The notes beneath the pieces were generated by a model. The model was not told where the DNA came from, did not search any database, and saw only the letters and a program-made list of their open reading frames with translations. Positions 10,270 through 20,202 of a DNA stretch of 64,000 bases are shown here, one piece after another (positions within the stretch are counted from its first letter, which is position 1; each line of letters starts with the position of its first letter). Origin of the DNA: Vulgatibacter incomptus (GTDB taxonomy: Bacteria > Myxococcota > Myxococcia > Myxococcales > Vulgatibacteraceae); assembly GCF_001263175.1 (NCBI RefSeq), contig NZ_CP012332.1, forward strand, positions 3,535,501 to 3,599,500, given 5' to 3'. Made by a program: the position numbers and the translations under genes.

Positions 10270-11048
10270 AACTCCACCACCTCGGAGACGGCCGGACGCT
10301 CGTCCGTGGAGGGCGGCGTCATGAGGACCCGTAGATCGATCCTGCGATTTCGCGCTCGGGCCTCGGGGGTCGATTCCAGAGCTACCCGCCGGGAATCCGC
10401 ATAGCCCGCCACACCGAAGAGCGGCTCGCCTCGTTCGTTCCGGAAGGAAAGCAGCTCCGCACTCCTCGAAGTCAGCACCTCGTAGGTCCGGATGGCTCGC
10501 GCCGCGGAGAGCTGCCAGTTGTCCTTGAACCGCATCCCAGGCAGGAGCGGCACGTCGTCCGTGTGCCCCTCGATGACGACCGCCTCGACGTTCGCGTCGT
10601 AGGTTCGCTGCGGGCAACGGTCGATCGAACCTACGGTGAAGCAGGGAAGGACGGTCGCCAAATTGTCGGCCAGCACCGCGAGCCGCTCCCGTCCGCCCGG
10701 ATTGAAGTCGTCGAAACCCGACCGGAAGAGAATCTCCTCCGGGAGTCGAAGCACGCCGTGCTCGACGTCGATCTCCACCGCCAGACCTTCCCGAGCGAGA
10801 CGCGTCTGGATGGTCGATAAGAGCTGGGCGCGAGCGGCATCCGCCCCCTTGAGCTGCTTGACCTCCTCCTGCTTCTGCTCTTCCGCCTGGCGAAGGCTGT
10901 CCTCCGCACGGCGGAGATTGAAGGCGAAGACCATCAGCGTGATGATGAAAACGAAGAGCAGACCGGCCATCAGGTCGCTCACCGAGACCAGATAGCTCCC
11001 CTCTTCTGCCGCCCCACCTACCGCAGCCGCCCGACGAAGCCTGCTCAT
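10266..11048 (-). CDS. zorB: Zorya ZorB: OmpA/MotB-like motor subunit
   Basis: 260 residues. A short cytoplasmic N-terminus is followed by one membrane helix (about 22-44) with a conserved Asp in VSDLMAGLLFVF, the ion-carrying residue equivalent to MotB Asp. A coiled coil (about 46-85) and a C-terminal OmpA-like peptidoglycan-binding domain follow (VVIEGHTDDVPLL, NWQLSAARAI, GYADSRRV, RNRRIDLRV). In Zorya, ZorB dimerises inside the ZorA pentamer and anchors the motor to the wall. The ATG overlaps the zorA stop (ATGA) and the stop overlaps the zorC TTG. All the key positions expected of the family are present. Confidence 0.93.
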   Translation of the reverse strand: MSRLRRAAAVGGAAEEGSYLVSVSDLMAGLLFVFIITLMVFAFNLRRAEDSLRQAEEQKQEEVKQLKGADAARAQLLSTIQTRLAREGLAVEIDVEHGVLRLPEEILFRSGFDDFNPGGRERLAVLADNLATVLPCFTVGSIDRCPQRTYDANVEAVVIEGHTDDVPLLPGMRFKDNWQLSAARAIRTYEVLTSRSAELLSFRNERGEPLFGVAGYADSRRVALESTPEARARNRRIDLRVLMTPPSTDERPAVSEVVEF

Positions 11049-12634
11049 CCAACCCGCCTCTGCAGGCCGCTCGCGATCCGATCGACCTGCTCGGTGAGCT
11101 TCTTCACCTCGACTGGGAGGTCGCCGAGGTCGTCACCCATGGTGGAGACCGCCTGGACGAGGTGCTTCGACGCCTTGCCGAACTGCTCGTCGATCTCGAG
11201 CAAGAAGTGCTTCACCTGATCCGAGTATCGGTGGAGGCCTTCGTCGAGCTGTTGGAACGCGGCGGCGAGGCTCCGGTCCGTATCGGCGAAGCGGTTCTGA
11301 TAGTCGGCCCAGCTCGCGCTCGTGGCGTGTACCGCGGTTGCGAGCTGCACCGAGGCCTCCCCCATCGACTGCGCTGCCGTCTGCGTGACGTCGGATGCGG
11401 CTCCGAGCCGGTCGCCTGTGACCTTCAGGTTCTCGCCTGCTCGCTCGACCGCAAGGGCCGTGTTCTGGAACTTCCCATGAACGCCGTCCATCGCGCGCGT
11501 CAGCGAGTCGAACCGCTCCAACGTCTGCTTCGTCCCCTCGATCAAGGAAGCCCACCCTCCGATAGCGGTCTCCAGCTTCGCCATCGAGACCTCGAGGCGG
11601 TTCGTCGTCGCCGCTATCGGTGACGTCAGGGCGTGCCCGGCCTCCTGCATGGCGCCGAGGGAGTTCTCCAAGACGTCCTGGACCCTCTCGAGCGTCTGCG
11701 CCATCGCCGAGATCTCGCTGCCGGCGGCACCCGACATCGTGCGCTGGAACTCTTGCACGAGGCTGGTCAGAAGCTTCTCGTTGCTCTCGCCCCGATCGCT
11801 CCGCACGCCGTTCACCGCCTCGATGAGACGGTCGAGCGCTGGGGTCAGGCGGCCCGCCACCCGCTCGTCGAGGGCCTCGGCGATATGAATGGCCAGCGTG
11901 TCGTTGAACTGCTTGAGCTGGGTGGTCTGCTCCTTCGACTCCTCGAGCTGCTTCGCCGCGAGGGCCTCGGCGGTCACGAACTCGAGGCGATCGTCCAAGG
12001 AGGCAGCGAACCTCTCGATCGCGGCGCCCGAATTGGCCACGAGAGTCCGCTCGCCCAAGGTGAACAGCATCGAACAGGTCAGGCCGCAGATCGACGTCAG
12101 GAAGGCCATCGAAGCGCCAGCGAGGAGATCGCCGAGCGAGCTCTTCATCGCCTCGATGTCCGCGACGTTGATCCCGAGGTTCGCAAGGTGGATGCCCGCC
12201 GCGAGACCGACGAACGTCCCCAGGATCCCGAGACCGGTGAGGATGTTCGGGACCGCTCCGTAACGACGAAGGTTCAAGCGGTCGGCCATCAGCCGCTCGG
12301 CTTGGAAGAACGCGGACGCCTCCAAGGGGGTCCGCACCGGCGCCGCGGCCCCACCGAGCGATGCCGGGAACTCGAACGTCCGCCGGTACTCGCGCCACGT
12401 CTTGCCCAGCACGCGATTTTCCAGGAAGCGCGCGTCGTGGTCCTCGTAGTTCGCCCGGAACGCCGACTTCCCGTCAGCGGTCGCGAGCGTGCCGATCCCT
12501 TTCTCGGCGTCTACCCGGACCGAACGCAGCTTTCCCCACATCATCAGGAAAGGGACGACACCGACCGCGACGATGAAGAGACAGGAGACCCAAACCGATT
12601 CGGTCGAAGTCAGAAGCTTGGCGATTTCGGTCAT
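11045..12634 (-). CDS. zorA: Zorya ZorA: MotA/ExbB-like motor subunit with long tail
   Basis: 529 residues. Membrane helices lie at about 15-35 (VSCLFIVAVGVVPFLMMW) and in the MotA/ExbB core (ILTGLGILGTFVGLAAGIHL and GASMAFLTSICGLTCSMLF). A cytoplasmic coiled-coil tail of about 300 residues rich in Ala, Glu, Gln and Thr follows, which is the diagnostic ZorA feature and is proposed to transmit infection sensing to the effectors. The start is the ATG at 12634; the open frame upstream (57 codons) reads through promoter-like sequence. It is the first gene of zorABCD, all minus strand and overlapping, with a VWA gene divergent about 260 bases away. Confidence 0.93.
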   Translation of the reverse strand: MTEIAKLLTSTESVWVSCLFIVAVGVVPFLMMWGKLRSVRVDAEKGIGTLATADGKSAFRANYEDHDARFLENRVLGKTWREYRRTFEFPASLGGAAAPVRTPLEASAFFQAERLMADRLNLRRYGAVPNILTGLGILGTFVGLAAGIHLANLGINVADIEAMKSSLGDLLAGASMAFLTSICGLTCSMLFTLGERTLVANSGAAIERFAASLDDRLEFVTAEALAAKQLEESKEQTTQLKQFNDTLAIHIAEALDERVAGRLTPALDRLIEAVNGVRSDRGESNEKLLTSLVQEFQRTMSGAAGSEISAMAQTLERVQDVLENSLGAMQEAGHALTSPIAATTNRLEVSMAKLETAIGGWASLIEGTKQTLERFDSLTRAMDGVHGKFQNTALAVERAGENLKVTGDRLGAASDVTQTAAQSMGEASVQLATAVHATSASWADYQNRFADTDRSLAAAFQQLDEGLHRYSDQVKHFLLEIDEQFGKASKHLVQAVSTMGDDLGDLPVEVKKLTEQVDRIASGLQRRVG

Positions 12635-12892
12635 GACGTCCGAGATAAAAATTCGAGGAGAGACCGAGACCTCGGAACACCGATCCTGCCGGGGCCGCCG
12701 CTCGGGGTGGGTGAAGTCCCGGGAGTTTACCCAACCCCGCGCCAGGACTGAAGAAAGACGTAACGGTTGCCAGAGGGGTCCTGCCTGCTGGCGATGGACT
12801 CCCACCTATCCCTCCAGCTGTCAGCCCTCCTCCCTCTTGGCGCGTCCTTTCCCCCGACCGCCGCGGACGAGACGCCGGTCGAAGGAGGAGTG

Positions 12893-14241
12893 ATGACCGA
12901 GACGACCCCGAAGTTCGAGATTCGCCTGATGAACCGCCGAATCGAGCCGATGGCGCAGACCCTCGTGGCGGCAGTTCGGATCGACGCGCCTCGGGCGGAG
13001 GTCCACCGCGCGCCGCTGGACCTCGTCGCATGCGTGGACGTCTCGGGGTCGATGCAGGGAGCGAAGATCGAGCGAGCCAGGCAGTCGCTGGAAAAGCTGG
13101 TGGAGCAGCTGTCCGCAGGGGATCGACTGGGGATCGTGGCGTTCGAGTCGCGGGTCCATCTTATTCTCGAACCCCTTCTCATGACGCCGGAGGGGAAGCT
13201 CGAGGCCCGGCGCCGGATCGAAGGGCTGGTCCCGATGGGATCGACCGCGATGAGCAGCGGCCTGCGCACAAGTCTCGAGCTCCTGGCCCGAGAGCAGCGG
13301 CCTGGCGCGATTCGGCGGGTGCTCCTGTTCACCGACGGGCACGCGAACGCCGGCCTTCACGAGGGAGATCTGCCGGGGTTCACTGCGCTGCTGAAAGAGA
13401 GCGCGCACGGCGTGAGCGCCTCGTTCTTCGGCTACGGGGAGGATCACGACGGTGGGTTCCTGTCGGCGCTCGCGGATCTGGCCGGCGGCAACTACCACCA
13501 CGCCGCCGATGCCGACGCGATCCTCGCGCCTTCGCCCGCGAGCTGGGCGGGCTCCTCTCGGTGGTCGCGACGGACATCGAGGTCTCGGTGCGGCCCTGCC
13601 CGGGCACTGGCGCCCCTGCGTTCCTCAACGACTTCCGCGTCGAGGCCCTGGGCGGCGCACGCACCCTTCACCTCCCCGAGCTGTATGCCGAGGAGCGGCG
13701 GTGGATCGTCTTCGAGCTGCCCTTCGCGCAGCCGGCGGATCCGCATCATGGCCCCAAGACGGTGGCGGAAGTGGAGGTCGTGTGGCGGCAGATGCCGCTT
13801 GGCGGGCGACAGCGGATCGCGCTCCGGGCGGAGGTAGAGCTGGTCGATCGCGCCCTCATCGAGCTGCCGGATCCGGAGGTGCGGGAGCAGCGCGCGCTAC
13901 TGCGGGCCGCGGAAGCCCAGCGCCGGGCGGCAGTACTCGCCGAGCGCGGGCGGTTCCAGGAAGCCGCATTGGCGATCGAGTACATGGCGACCGAGGCCAA
14001 GGCGTTGGGCACGCCGATGGGGGCTCAGCTTGCAAGCCTCCTCGCCGAGACTGCCGCCAACTACGGCAATGCGCAGGTATACGTCGCCAACCGCTCCACC
14101 CTAGCTGGCCTGCGAAAGGGAATGGGACGCAGCCGCGCTTCGGGGACCGTCGCCGACTCGCTCTTCGAAACGTCGACGCAGACCGAGATGCGGCGGCGGT
14201 TCCGCGGCCCGAAGCCGCCGAAGCCCGACGGCATGCCCTAA
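12893..14241 (+). CDS. VWA-domain protein, frame broken in the middle
   Basis: A von Willebrand factor A protein of roughly 448 residues once joined. The start ATG at 12893 follows a strong AAGGAGGAG. The N-terminal part has the metal-ion site DVSGSM (about residue 53), then GSTAMSSG and FTDGHANAG. The coding frame changes at about 13525-13545: before it reads YHHAADADAILA, after it FARELGGLLSVVATDIEVSV, and one extra G (CTCGGCGCC for CTCGCGCC) would join them. The rest has the beta-rich arm and Ala/Arg-rich helical tail common in Ca-activated chloride-channel-like VWA proteins. It lacks a signal peptide. It sits divergent from zorA, but a functional link is unproven. Confidence 0.78.
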
Positions 14242-14372
14242 AGCCCAGGCCGTGAACGATTGCCGTTGATGCCGAAGGGTCCCTCCAGGGAACCTGCTGC
14301 CCGGGCTCCCACTCCTATCGCTCCGCACCCATGCCTTCGCCGATGGCATCATCCCCGGCCAAAGATTTCGAC

Positions 14373-15161
14373 ATGAACGTACATCGAGCCCTCGCCGTCG
14401 CCGGCCTCGCGACCGCCTTCTCCCTGGCCGGCTGCCGGGCTTCGCCGACGCCCGAGGAGCCGAATCGGCTGGCCGTTTCCTATGCGGAGGCGGCGAAGTG
14501 GAACCACGAAGCCTTTGCCTCGTCGCTCTGCCCCTACCCGAAGAAGACGGGCTTCATTTCGGGTTACGAGTGTTCTGATCTCACCCGCGAACGAGCGCGG
14601 TGCCTCGCGTTCATCCTCGACCGCGAGCGCGCGTCGCTCGTCGACCAACCGGACGGCAAGGAATGGAGGGACCTCGACGGCTTCTACGAGGATTGGCTCC
14701 GCGCCCGCTGTGGAGTCGATGAGTCCCTTCTCTGGGTCGACCTCGACACGCGCGAGTGGTCCGACGGCACTGCGCAGTACCTGCGAGAAGACCGATGCGT
14801 CCAGCGCATGCTCGAGGAGCGACTCTACTTTCACGCTTCGCGCGTCGGGAGAACGGACGGCTTCTGGCGGCTGGTCGAGGCCCGTCAGGCGGCGGGCGCT
14901 CGGGTGCGAGCCAAGCTCGAGCAGGCCCGTGCGGCGACCGAAAAACCCGCGGTAGTGAACACCGATCCGATTGGCTCCGTCCGATCGGAATCGTGGCGGG
15001 AGCTCGTCTACCGGCTGGACGTTGCGCTTGCGCGCCCAGCGATCCTGGCGCAGCAGCACTGCAGAGAGCTGCACCGTGAGGGCGATTGCGAGGCGAAGTT
15101 GACCCTCTACTTCCACTCGATCGGCGAAGACGCAGACGGGCTCGATGTCTGCAAGTTCTAA
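14373..15161 (+). CDS. Putative lipoprotein, unknown function
   Basis: 262 residues with a typical lipoprotein signal: MNVHRALAVAGLATAFSLAGC, lipobox LAGC, so it is probably anchored to a membrane after export. The mature part is charged, has several Cys residues (CPYPKK, YECSD, RARC, ARCGVD, REDRCVQ, QQHC, GDCEAK) that could form disulfides, and no domain I recognise. The start at 14373 is chosen for the signal peptide; an in-frame ATG at 14331 would add 14 residues ahead of it. The next gene lies 84 bases downstream on the same strand and they may be co-transcribed. Confidence 0.65.
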   Translation: MNVHRALAVAGLATAFSLAGCRASPTPEEPNRLAVSYAEAAKWNHEAFASSLCPYPKKTGFISGYECSDLTRERARCLAFILDRERASLVDQPDGKEWRDLDGFYEDWLRARCGVDESLLWVDLDTREWSDGTAQYLREDRCVQRMLEERLYFHASRVGRTDGFWRLVEARQAAGARVRAKLEQARAATEKPAVVNTDPIGSVRSESWRELVYRLDVALARPAILAQQHCRELHREGDCEAKLTLYFHSIGEDADGLDVCKF

Positions 15162-15245
15162 GCGTCTTCGCGGACACATGCCGAGATCTTGCCGTTCGGT
15201 GACCGAGGCGCATAATCGTTCACTATTCCACACGGAGAAGCATCG

Positions 15246-16244
15246 ATGTCCGACCTGGGCCAGCGCACCCTCGAGCAGTATCGATCCGCCGTTTCCATCG
15301 ATCCGGAGTGGTCCGTCCCCACCGAACGAGGGTTCGTGTGGTGGCCGTTTCGACAGGCCCAGCGCGTGGAGGCTTCCGAGCCATGGAGGGATCCGGAAGG
15401 GCACTGGTGCGCGCGCGTCGCGGCCGAAACCGACCTCGTCGTCGCCCCTCCTAGCGGCGAGATCGACGCAAAGCTGACCGCCATGGCCTTCTCCGTCGCG
15501 CTCAGCGGCGTCGTTCGCGATCCGCAGACCGGCGTGGTCCGCCTGCGCACCTCCATGCTCATCACCGAGCAGAACGCCGGATGGGCCAGAAAACTCTTCT
15601 GCCATTCCGCTGCGCTTCAGGTTTCGACCGCGTTCCGGATGGGCCTCTGGTTTGCCAAAGAGACCGACGGCAGGCCGGCCTCATCGGCCCACCCGTCGAG
15701 CGGTCTGCGCGACACGCCCGACGAAATGCTCGGCTTCATCGACGACGTCGTTCGTCCCATGGGCTCCGGAGCGACAAGGTGGTCCGCCGACGAGGAGTTC
15801 GACGAGCTCACCGGCTACTTCCAGTCCTTCGGCTTTCCTGCGGGGGATCAGCCCAGAGTACTGGCGCGATGGTGGACGATTCTTCCCCTCGGCGCCGAAT
15901 CGGCGCGGCCCGACGCTCCGTCGATCATGCTGCGCGTGCTGGACCGCGCTCCTCACCCAATGTTCGGCGCTGGTGTCACGCTCATGCTCATGCTGCCTGT
16001 GCCGCTCCACCCGGGAAACGGCGACCTCGCTGCGCAGCTCAACCTTCTGGAGGTTCGAGAAGGCGATGGGCCACACACGCTCGGCTCCTGGGGCCCCGTT
16101 CCCGGCGGCCCCACGGGGATGAGCTTGGGTCACATCTGCTTCCTCCCCAATTTCGTCTACGAGAGAGGCCTCCTGGCGAACGTCTGCTTTTCGATGGCGG
16201 CGCATGCCAAGCTCATCTCGAGCCAGCTCGCGACCTCGGAGTGA
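15246..16244 (+). CDS. Unknown 332-residue protein
   Basis: I do not recognise the family with confidence. The protein begins MSDLGQRTLEQYRSAV behind GGAG, is soluble, Trp/Phe/Pro-rich, and has a globular alpha/beta look (VALSGVVRDPQTGVVRLRTSML; VTLMLMLPVPLHPGNGD). It loosely recalls large cytosolic immunity-type proteins from contractile or contact toxin loci, but that is only an impression. It follows the Cys-rich lipoprotein in the same direction and precedes the DUF262 gene by about 280 lower-GC bases in which I see no gene. Confidence 0.55.
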   Translation: MSDLGQRTLEQYRSAVSIDPEWSVPTERGFVWWPFRQAQRVEASEPWRDPEGHWCARVAAETDLVVAPPSGEIDAKLTAMAFSVALSGVVRDPQTGVVRLRTSMLITEQNAGWARKLFCHSAALQVSTAFRMGLWFAKETDGRPASSAHPSSGLRDTPDEMLGFIDDVVRPMGSGATRWSADEEFDELTGYFQSFGFPAGDQPRVLARWWTILPLGAESARPDAPSIMLRVLDRAPHPMFGAGVTLMLMLPVPLHPGNGDLAAQLNLLEVREGDGPHTLGSWGPVPGGPTGMSLGHICFLPNFVYERGLLANVCFSMAAHAKLISSQLATSE

Positions 16245-16523
16245 GCCGAAACGCGTGTTTCGCGTAGGCGGAAAGGCGTCATCGCCCGATCCAGAGATGA
16301 ACTGCAGAAACGAATAAGTGAATTACTGTAGAATGCAGGATACCGGTGTCGAAAACAGGCGTACCACCTGCGACTCAAGAGTGCCCGGACGGATTCCTCC
16401 GTCTTTCGGGTGAAGGCGATCAAGGTCGACCTGCTTTTGCTGCTTGCCTGAAGGCGTGACAACGATGTTCGCTAGCGGATAACCTGGGCCGTTCACGGCA
16501 GGATAGTCCGCGCTTTGGTGCCT

Positions 16524-18371
16524 ATGTCCACGTTCGACTCGACCAAGACCCAGCTAGGCGTACTTCTCACAAGAGTGGTGGAGGGCAAGCTTCAGTTGCC
16601 CGACTTCCAACGGGGGTGGGTATGGGACGACGAGCACATCCGGTCCTTGCTGGTCAGCATCGCCCGCTCGTTCCCTATCGGCGCGGTGATGCTACTCGAG
16701 ACCGGCGGCGAGACCCGCTTCCAGGTGCGTCCCGTCGAGGGCGTTGATCTACCGCAGAACGCCTCTGACCTTGCGGCAGAGCTGATCCTCGACGGGCAGC
16801 AGCGCCTTACATCGCTCACCCAAGTGCTGAAGCTCGACAAGCCCGTCGCCACACGCGACGCGAAGAAGCGCGAGCTTCGGCTTCACTATTACTTCGACAT
16901 CGAGAGGGCATTGCAGGGGCCGGAGTCGCTCGCGGAAGCCATCGTCGCCGTCGACGAGCAGCGAACGCTGAGAAGCGACTTCGGCCGTAAGGTCGAGCTG
17001 GACCTCAGTACGCGCGAGAAGGAGATCGACGCGTTCTACTTCCCATGCAACCAGATCCTGAACTCCGACGATTGGGAGCAGCTCCTGTCGGAGCACGCCC
17101 CAGACAAGCTCGCGCGGTTCATGAAGTTCCGGCGACAGATCGTCGAGCCGTTCCGCAGCTACATGCTGCCGGTCATCAGCCTGAAGAAGGAGACGTCAAA
17201 GGAGGCGGTTTGCCTCGTGTTCGAGAAGGTGAACACGGGAGGCGTTCCGCTCTCTGTCTTTGAGCTCGTCACGGCCACGTGGGCCGCCGACGGATTCAAT
17301 CTGCGCGACGATTGGTTCGGGCCCCGAGGCAAGGGGGGCCGTCAGTCGCGTCTGGGTAAGCGCGCGCTCCTACGCGATTTGCAGCCGACGGACTTCCTCC
17401 AAGGCGTTTCGCTTCTCCACTCGTTGGAGCGGCGAGCGCAGGATCTGGCTGCGGGGCGCTCCGGGAAGGAAGCCACCGGCCTAACTGCGAAGCGAGAGCA
17501 CATCCTCGAAATGCCGCTCGCAGCGTTTCAGAGGTGGTCCGAGCCATTGACCAAGGGCTTCGAACAGGCGGAGCGCTTCCTCCGGAGCGAGGGCTTCCAC
17601 CATCCAAAGTTCCTCCCCTATCGTACGCAGCTCACGCCTCTCGCTGCGGTGCTCGCGCACCTCGGTGAGCGTTGGCTCGAGCCGCAGATCAAGTCGAAGC
17701 TTGCGCGGTGGTTCTGGTGCGGCGTCTTTGGAGAGCTCTACGGCGGCGCGGTCGAGACCCGTATCGCGCTCGACGTACAACAGCTCCTCGCATGGGTTGG
17801 CGGGACCTTGTCGCAGGAGCCGGCAACGGTCCAAGCGGCGGGCTTCAATCCCAATCGCCTCGACACGCTGCGCTCTCGCACGAGCGCCGCCTATCGTGGA
17901 CTCTACGTGCTGATCCAGAGAGACGGCGCCTGCGACTTCTTCTGGAAGACGCGAATGGTCGACCTCGATCGCGACGACGTGAAGCTGGACATCCACCACA
18001 TCTTTCCGAAGAAGTGGTGCGAGGATGCTGGCATCCCTCCGCGCGTCTTCGACGCGATCGTCAACAAGACCGCCATCTCCTACAGGGCGAACAGGATGAT
18101 TGGCGGCAAGGCGCCGTCGCTTTACCTCGCGCAAATCCAGGACCACGCCCAGGTGAAGGCCGGCGGTGCCGCGATGGACGAGATCCTCATGAGCCATTTG
18201 ATCGACCCGTCGCTCCTGCGGGCCGACTCATTCGATGCGTTCTACGCCGCCCGCAAGACGGCGCTGCTCGCTATCATCGAACGTGCGATGGGCAAGGTGT
18301 CGATCGAGGCTTCGCCCGTCGTTGTCAACGAGGATGACGGGGACGACGAGGAAGAGGGCGAGGCCGCCTAA
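16524..18371 (+). CDS. GmrSD-type (DUF262/DUF1524) nuclease-like protein
   Basis: 615 residues. The N-terminal DUF262 domain has LQLPDFQRGWVWDDEHIRSL and the hallmark DGQQRLTSL (about residue 95), the ParB-like NTP-binding fold of GmrS. The C-terminal segment LDIHHIFPKKW, followed by NKTAISYRANR, is the HNH-like core of DUF1524 (GmrD). A single fused S-D chain is the common form of type IV enzymes acting on modified phage DNA, though many DUF262 proteins in islands have other targets. The start ATG 16524 is preceded by in-frame GTG and TTG codons. Flanked by Zorya and the methylase cluster, it supports reading 5-40 kb as a defence island. Confidence 0.85.
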   Translation: MSTFDSTKTQLGVLLTRVVEGKLQLPDFQRGWVWDDEHIRSLLVSIARSFPIGAVMLLETGGETRFQVRPVEGVDLPQNASDLAAELILDGQQRLTSLTQVLKLDKPVATRDAKKRELRLHYYFDIERALQGPESLAEAIVAVDEQRTLRSDFGRKVELDLSTREKEIDAFYFPCNQILNSDDWEQLLSEHAPDKLARFMKFRRQIVEPFRSYMLPVISLKKETSKEAVCLVFEKVNTGGVPLSVFELVTATWAADGFNLRDDWFGPRGKGGRQSRLGKRALLRDLQPTDFLQGVSLLHSLERRAQDLAAGRSGKEATGLTAKREHILEMPLAAFQRWSEPLTKGFEQAERFLRSEGFHHPKFLPYRTQLTPLAAVLAHLGERWLEPQIKSKLARWFWCGVFGELYGGAVETRIALDVQQLLAWVGGTLSQEPATVQAAGFNPNRLDTLRSRTSAAYRGLYVLIQRDGACDFFWKTRMVDLDRDDVKLDIHHIFPKKWCEDAGIPPRVFDAIVNKTAISYRANRMIGGKAPSLYLAQIQDHAQVKAGGAAMDEILMSHLIDPSLLRADSFDAFYAARKTALLAIIERAMGKVSIEASPVVVNEDDGDDEEEGEAA

Positions 18372-18454
18372 GCGTACATCGTGCATCCGGCGAAGATGCC
18401 GACGTCATCTAGGCGGCCGTACACCCTAGGCTCGTCGAGCGGCTCCTCCTCGCG

Positions 18455-19591
18455 TCATGATAGCGACCGCAGGGTCTCGACGAGATCGAGCCGCTCCCAT
18501 CCGAACAGGTCGCCGTCAGGCTTCCTGCCAAAGTGGCCGTAGGCAGCGGTGGGCTCGTAAATCGGACGGCGGAGCTGCAGACGCTCGATGATCGCCTTCG
18601 GCGTGAGCGGCACCGCCTGCCGGAGCCGCTCCGCGAGAAGGCCATCCGGCACTCGACCGGTACCGAAGGTCTCCACGTAAAGCGCCAGCGGCTCCGCCAC
18701 CCCGATCGCGTACGCGAGCTGGATCACGCAGCGCCCGGCGAGCCCGGCGGCAACCACGTTCTTGGCCAAATGCCGGGCGGCGTAGGCCGCGGAGCGATCG
18801 ACCTTGGTCGGATCCTTCCCAGAAAACGCGCCGCCGCCGTGGGGCGCCGCGCCGCCGTAGGTGTCGACGATGATCTTGCGTCCGGTAAGCCCCGTGTCGG
18901 CGGCCGGTCCTCCCGATACGAAGGAACCCGACGGGTTGACCAGCACGCGGGTGCGGTCGTCGAGCCACTTCGAGGGGAGAACCTCCCGCAGCGCGGTGCG
19001 GACAATCTCCTCCACTTCGACTCCAGGCGCGTGCTGGTGCGAGACCACCGCAGTGTGGATCCTCGAGGGCCTGCCGTCCCGATACTCGACCGTGAGTTGG
19101 GACTTCGCGTCGGGGCCGAGGACGCCCGGGTGCCGCCGCCGCCAAGCCGCAAGGTACTCGAGGACCCGGTGGGCGTAGAGGATCGGCGCCGGCATGAGCT
19201 CGTCGGTCTCGTCGCAGGCGTACCCGAACATGAGCCCCTGGTCGCCGGCGCCCTCCCCTTCCTCGCCCTTGGCGTCGACGGCCGCCCCGATCTCCCGGGC
19301 CTGCTCCTGTAGCGCTACCCGCACCTCCGTCGAGTCGGCGCCGAACGCATCGTCCTCATAGCCGATCGATCGGATTGCTCGGCGCGCAATCGCCGCCGCA
19401 TCCATCCCGGGCTCGCTCGTCTCGCCCGCGATCACGCAGAGTCGCTTCGTGACGAGAACCTCAATCGCTGCGCGACCCAGCGGATCGCGCGCGAGGATCG
19501 CGTCGGTGATCGCGTCCGAGATCCGGTCGGCCACCTTGTCCGGATGCCCCTCGGAAACGGACTCGCTCGTGAAAAGAAAATTGCCGTTCAT
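18455..19591 (-). CDS. metK: S-adenosylmethionine synthetase
   Basis: 378 residues, slightly short for MetK. It makes SAM from methionine and ATP. Family signatures are present: [13 protein letters not shown] at the N-terminus, [16 protein letters not shown] in the middle, and the phosphate loop [22 protein letters not shown]. The start is ATG 19591, whose N-terminal FTSESV matches the family exactly; the open frame extends 26 codons upstream into the preceding gene. It lies inside the defence island between DUF262 and the methylase cluster. Whether this is the only metK of the genome or an accessory copy supplying SAM cannot be told from the window. Confidence 0.93.
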   Translation of the reverse strand: MNGNFLFTSESVSEGHPDKVADRISDAITDAILARDPLGRAAIEVLVTKRLCVIAGETSEPGMDAAAIARRAIRSIGYEDDAFGADSTEVRVALQEQAREIGAAVDAKGEEGEGAGDQGLMFGYACDETDELMPAPILYAHRVLEYLAAWRRRHPGVLGPDAKSQLTVEYRDGRPSRIHTAVVSHQHAPGVEVEEIVRTALREVLPSKWLDDRTRVLVNPSGSFVSGGPAADTGLTGRKIIVDTYGGAAPHGGGAFSGKDPTKVDRSAAYAARHLAKNVVAAGLAGRCVIQLAYAIGVAEPLALYVETFGTGRVPDGLLAERLRQAVPLTPKAIIERLQLRRPIYEPTAAYGHFGRKPDGDLFGWERLDLVETLRSLS

Positions 19592-19596
19592 ACTCC

Positions 19597-20202
19597 CTAC
19601 TTGTCGCCGTCGCTCAACTGCAGCTCGTTCAATTGGCTCGAATCCGCGCCCTGCGCGCTGACCACGCAATTGAAGACCTCCGACTTGCCAGCGCCCGGGA
19701 GGGGTGCCGCCATGCCGAGGGCGCTCCGCAACGCGGCACCATCCGACGTCGTCGCTCCGCCGAACGTCATCCCCGTCGGCTGGAACTCCGTGCCCATCAG
19801 CGGCGACGCCCGAACTAGATCGGCCATCGTCCCGAGCCCGCCGATCTGCTGGAAGAACGAGCGCGCGCAGCCCGTGCAGACCGACTTCGCTCCCCCTGCA
19901 CTCAGGAGGCCACCGAAGGAGATCGCATGGAGCGTCCCTCTACAGCTCGGGCAGGGCTGCGACCAAGGCCAGCCCGCCGCCCAAAGCAGCCGCAACGCTC
20001 CGATCGGAATCGCCGACTTGTTCGGACCGAAGCCGAAGCAGCTCGCCCGCTGGGGAAACGACAACCAGGGGTCAAGCCCGTCGCCGCGAGCGAGCACCTG
20101 ACGGATAACTTCCGCTGTCTCGACCATGGGCTCGTTCCTGTCCTCGGGTGGCCTAGCACGGTCGCGCGCGGACGCGATCTTTTCTTCGTTGGTCATCGTC
20201 AC
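19597..20202 (-). CDS. Unknown zinc-ribbon-like protein upstream of metK
   Basis: 201 residues from GTG 20202 (an ATG two codons inside, at 20196, is as likely). Two Cys pairs, CPSC near residue 82 and CTGC about 25 residues later, suggest a zinc ribbon. The rest is Gly/Ala-rich and gives no family match I can name. The stop is only five bases ahead of the metK start, so both are probably one transcript, yet no ribosome site for metK is obvious apart from sequence inside this gene. It is not a known MetK partner. Confidence 0.5.
   Translation of the reverse strand: MTMTNEEKIASARDRARPPEDRNEPMVETAEVIRQVLARGDGLDPWLSFPQRASCFGFGPNKSAIPIGALRLLWAAGWPWSQPCPSCRGTLHAISFGGLLSAGGAKSVCTGCARSFFQQIGGLGTMADLVRASPLMGTEFQPTGMTFGGATTSDGAALRSALGMAAPLPGAGKSEVFNCVVSAQGADSSQLNELQLSDGDK

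Noticed and set aside
10270-11052. Upstream extension of the zorC frame through zorB
   Set aside because: The translation is Gly/Arg/Ala noise and overlaps the well-supported zorB completely; the TTG at the zorB stop is a better start.
11633-12751. 372-codon plus-strand frame
   Set aside because: Antisense of zorA; no ribosome site or recognisable domain.
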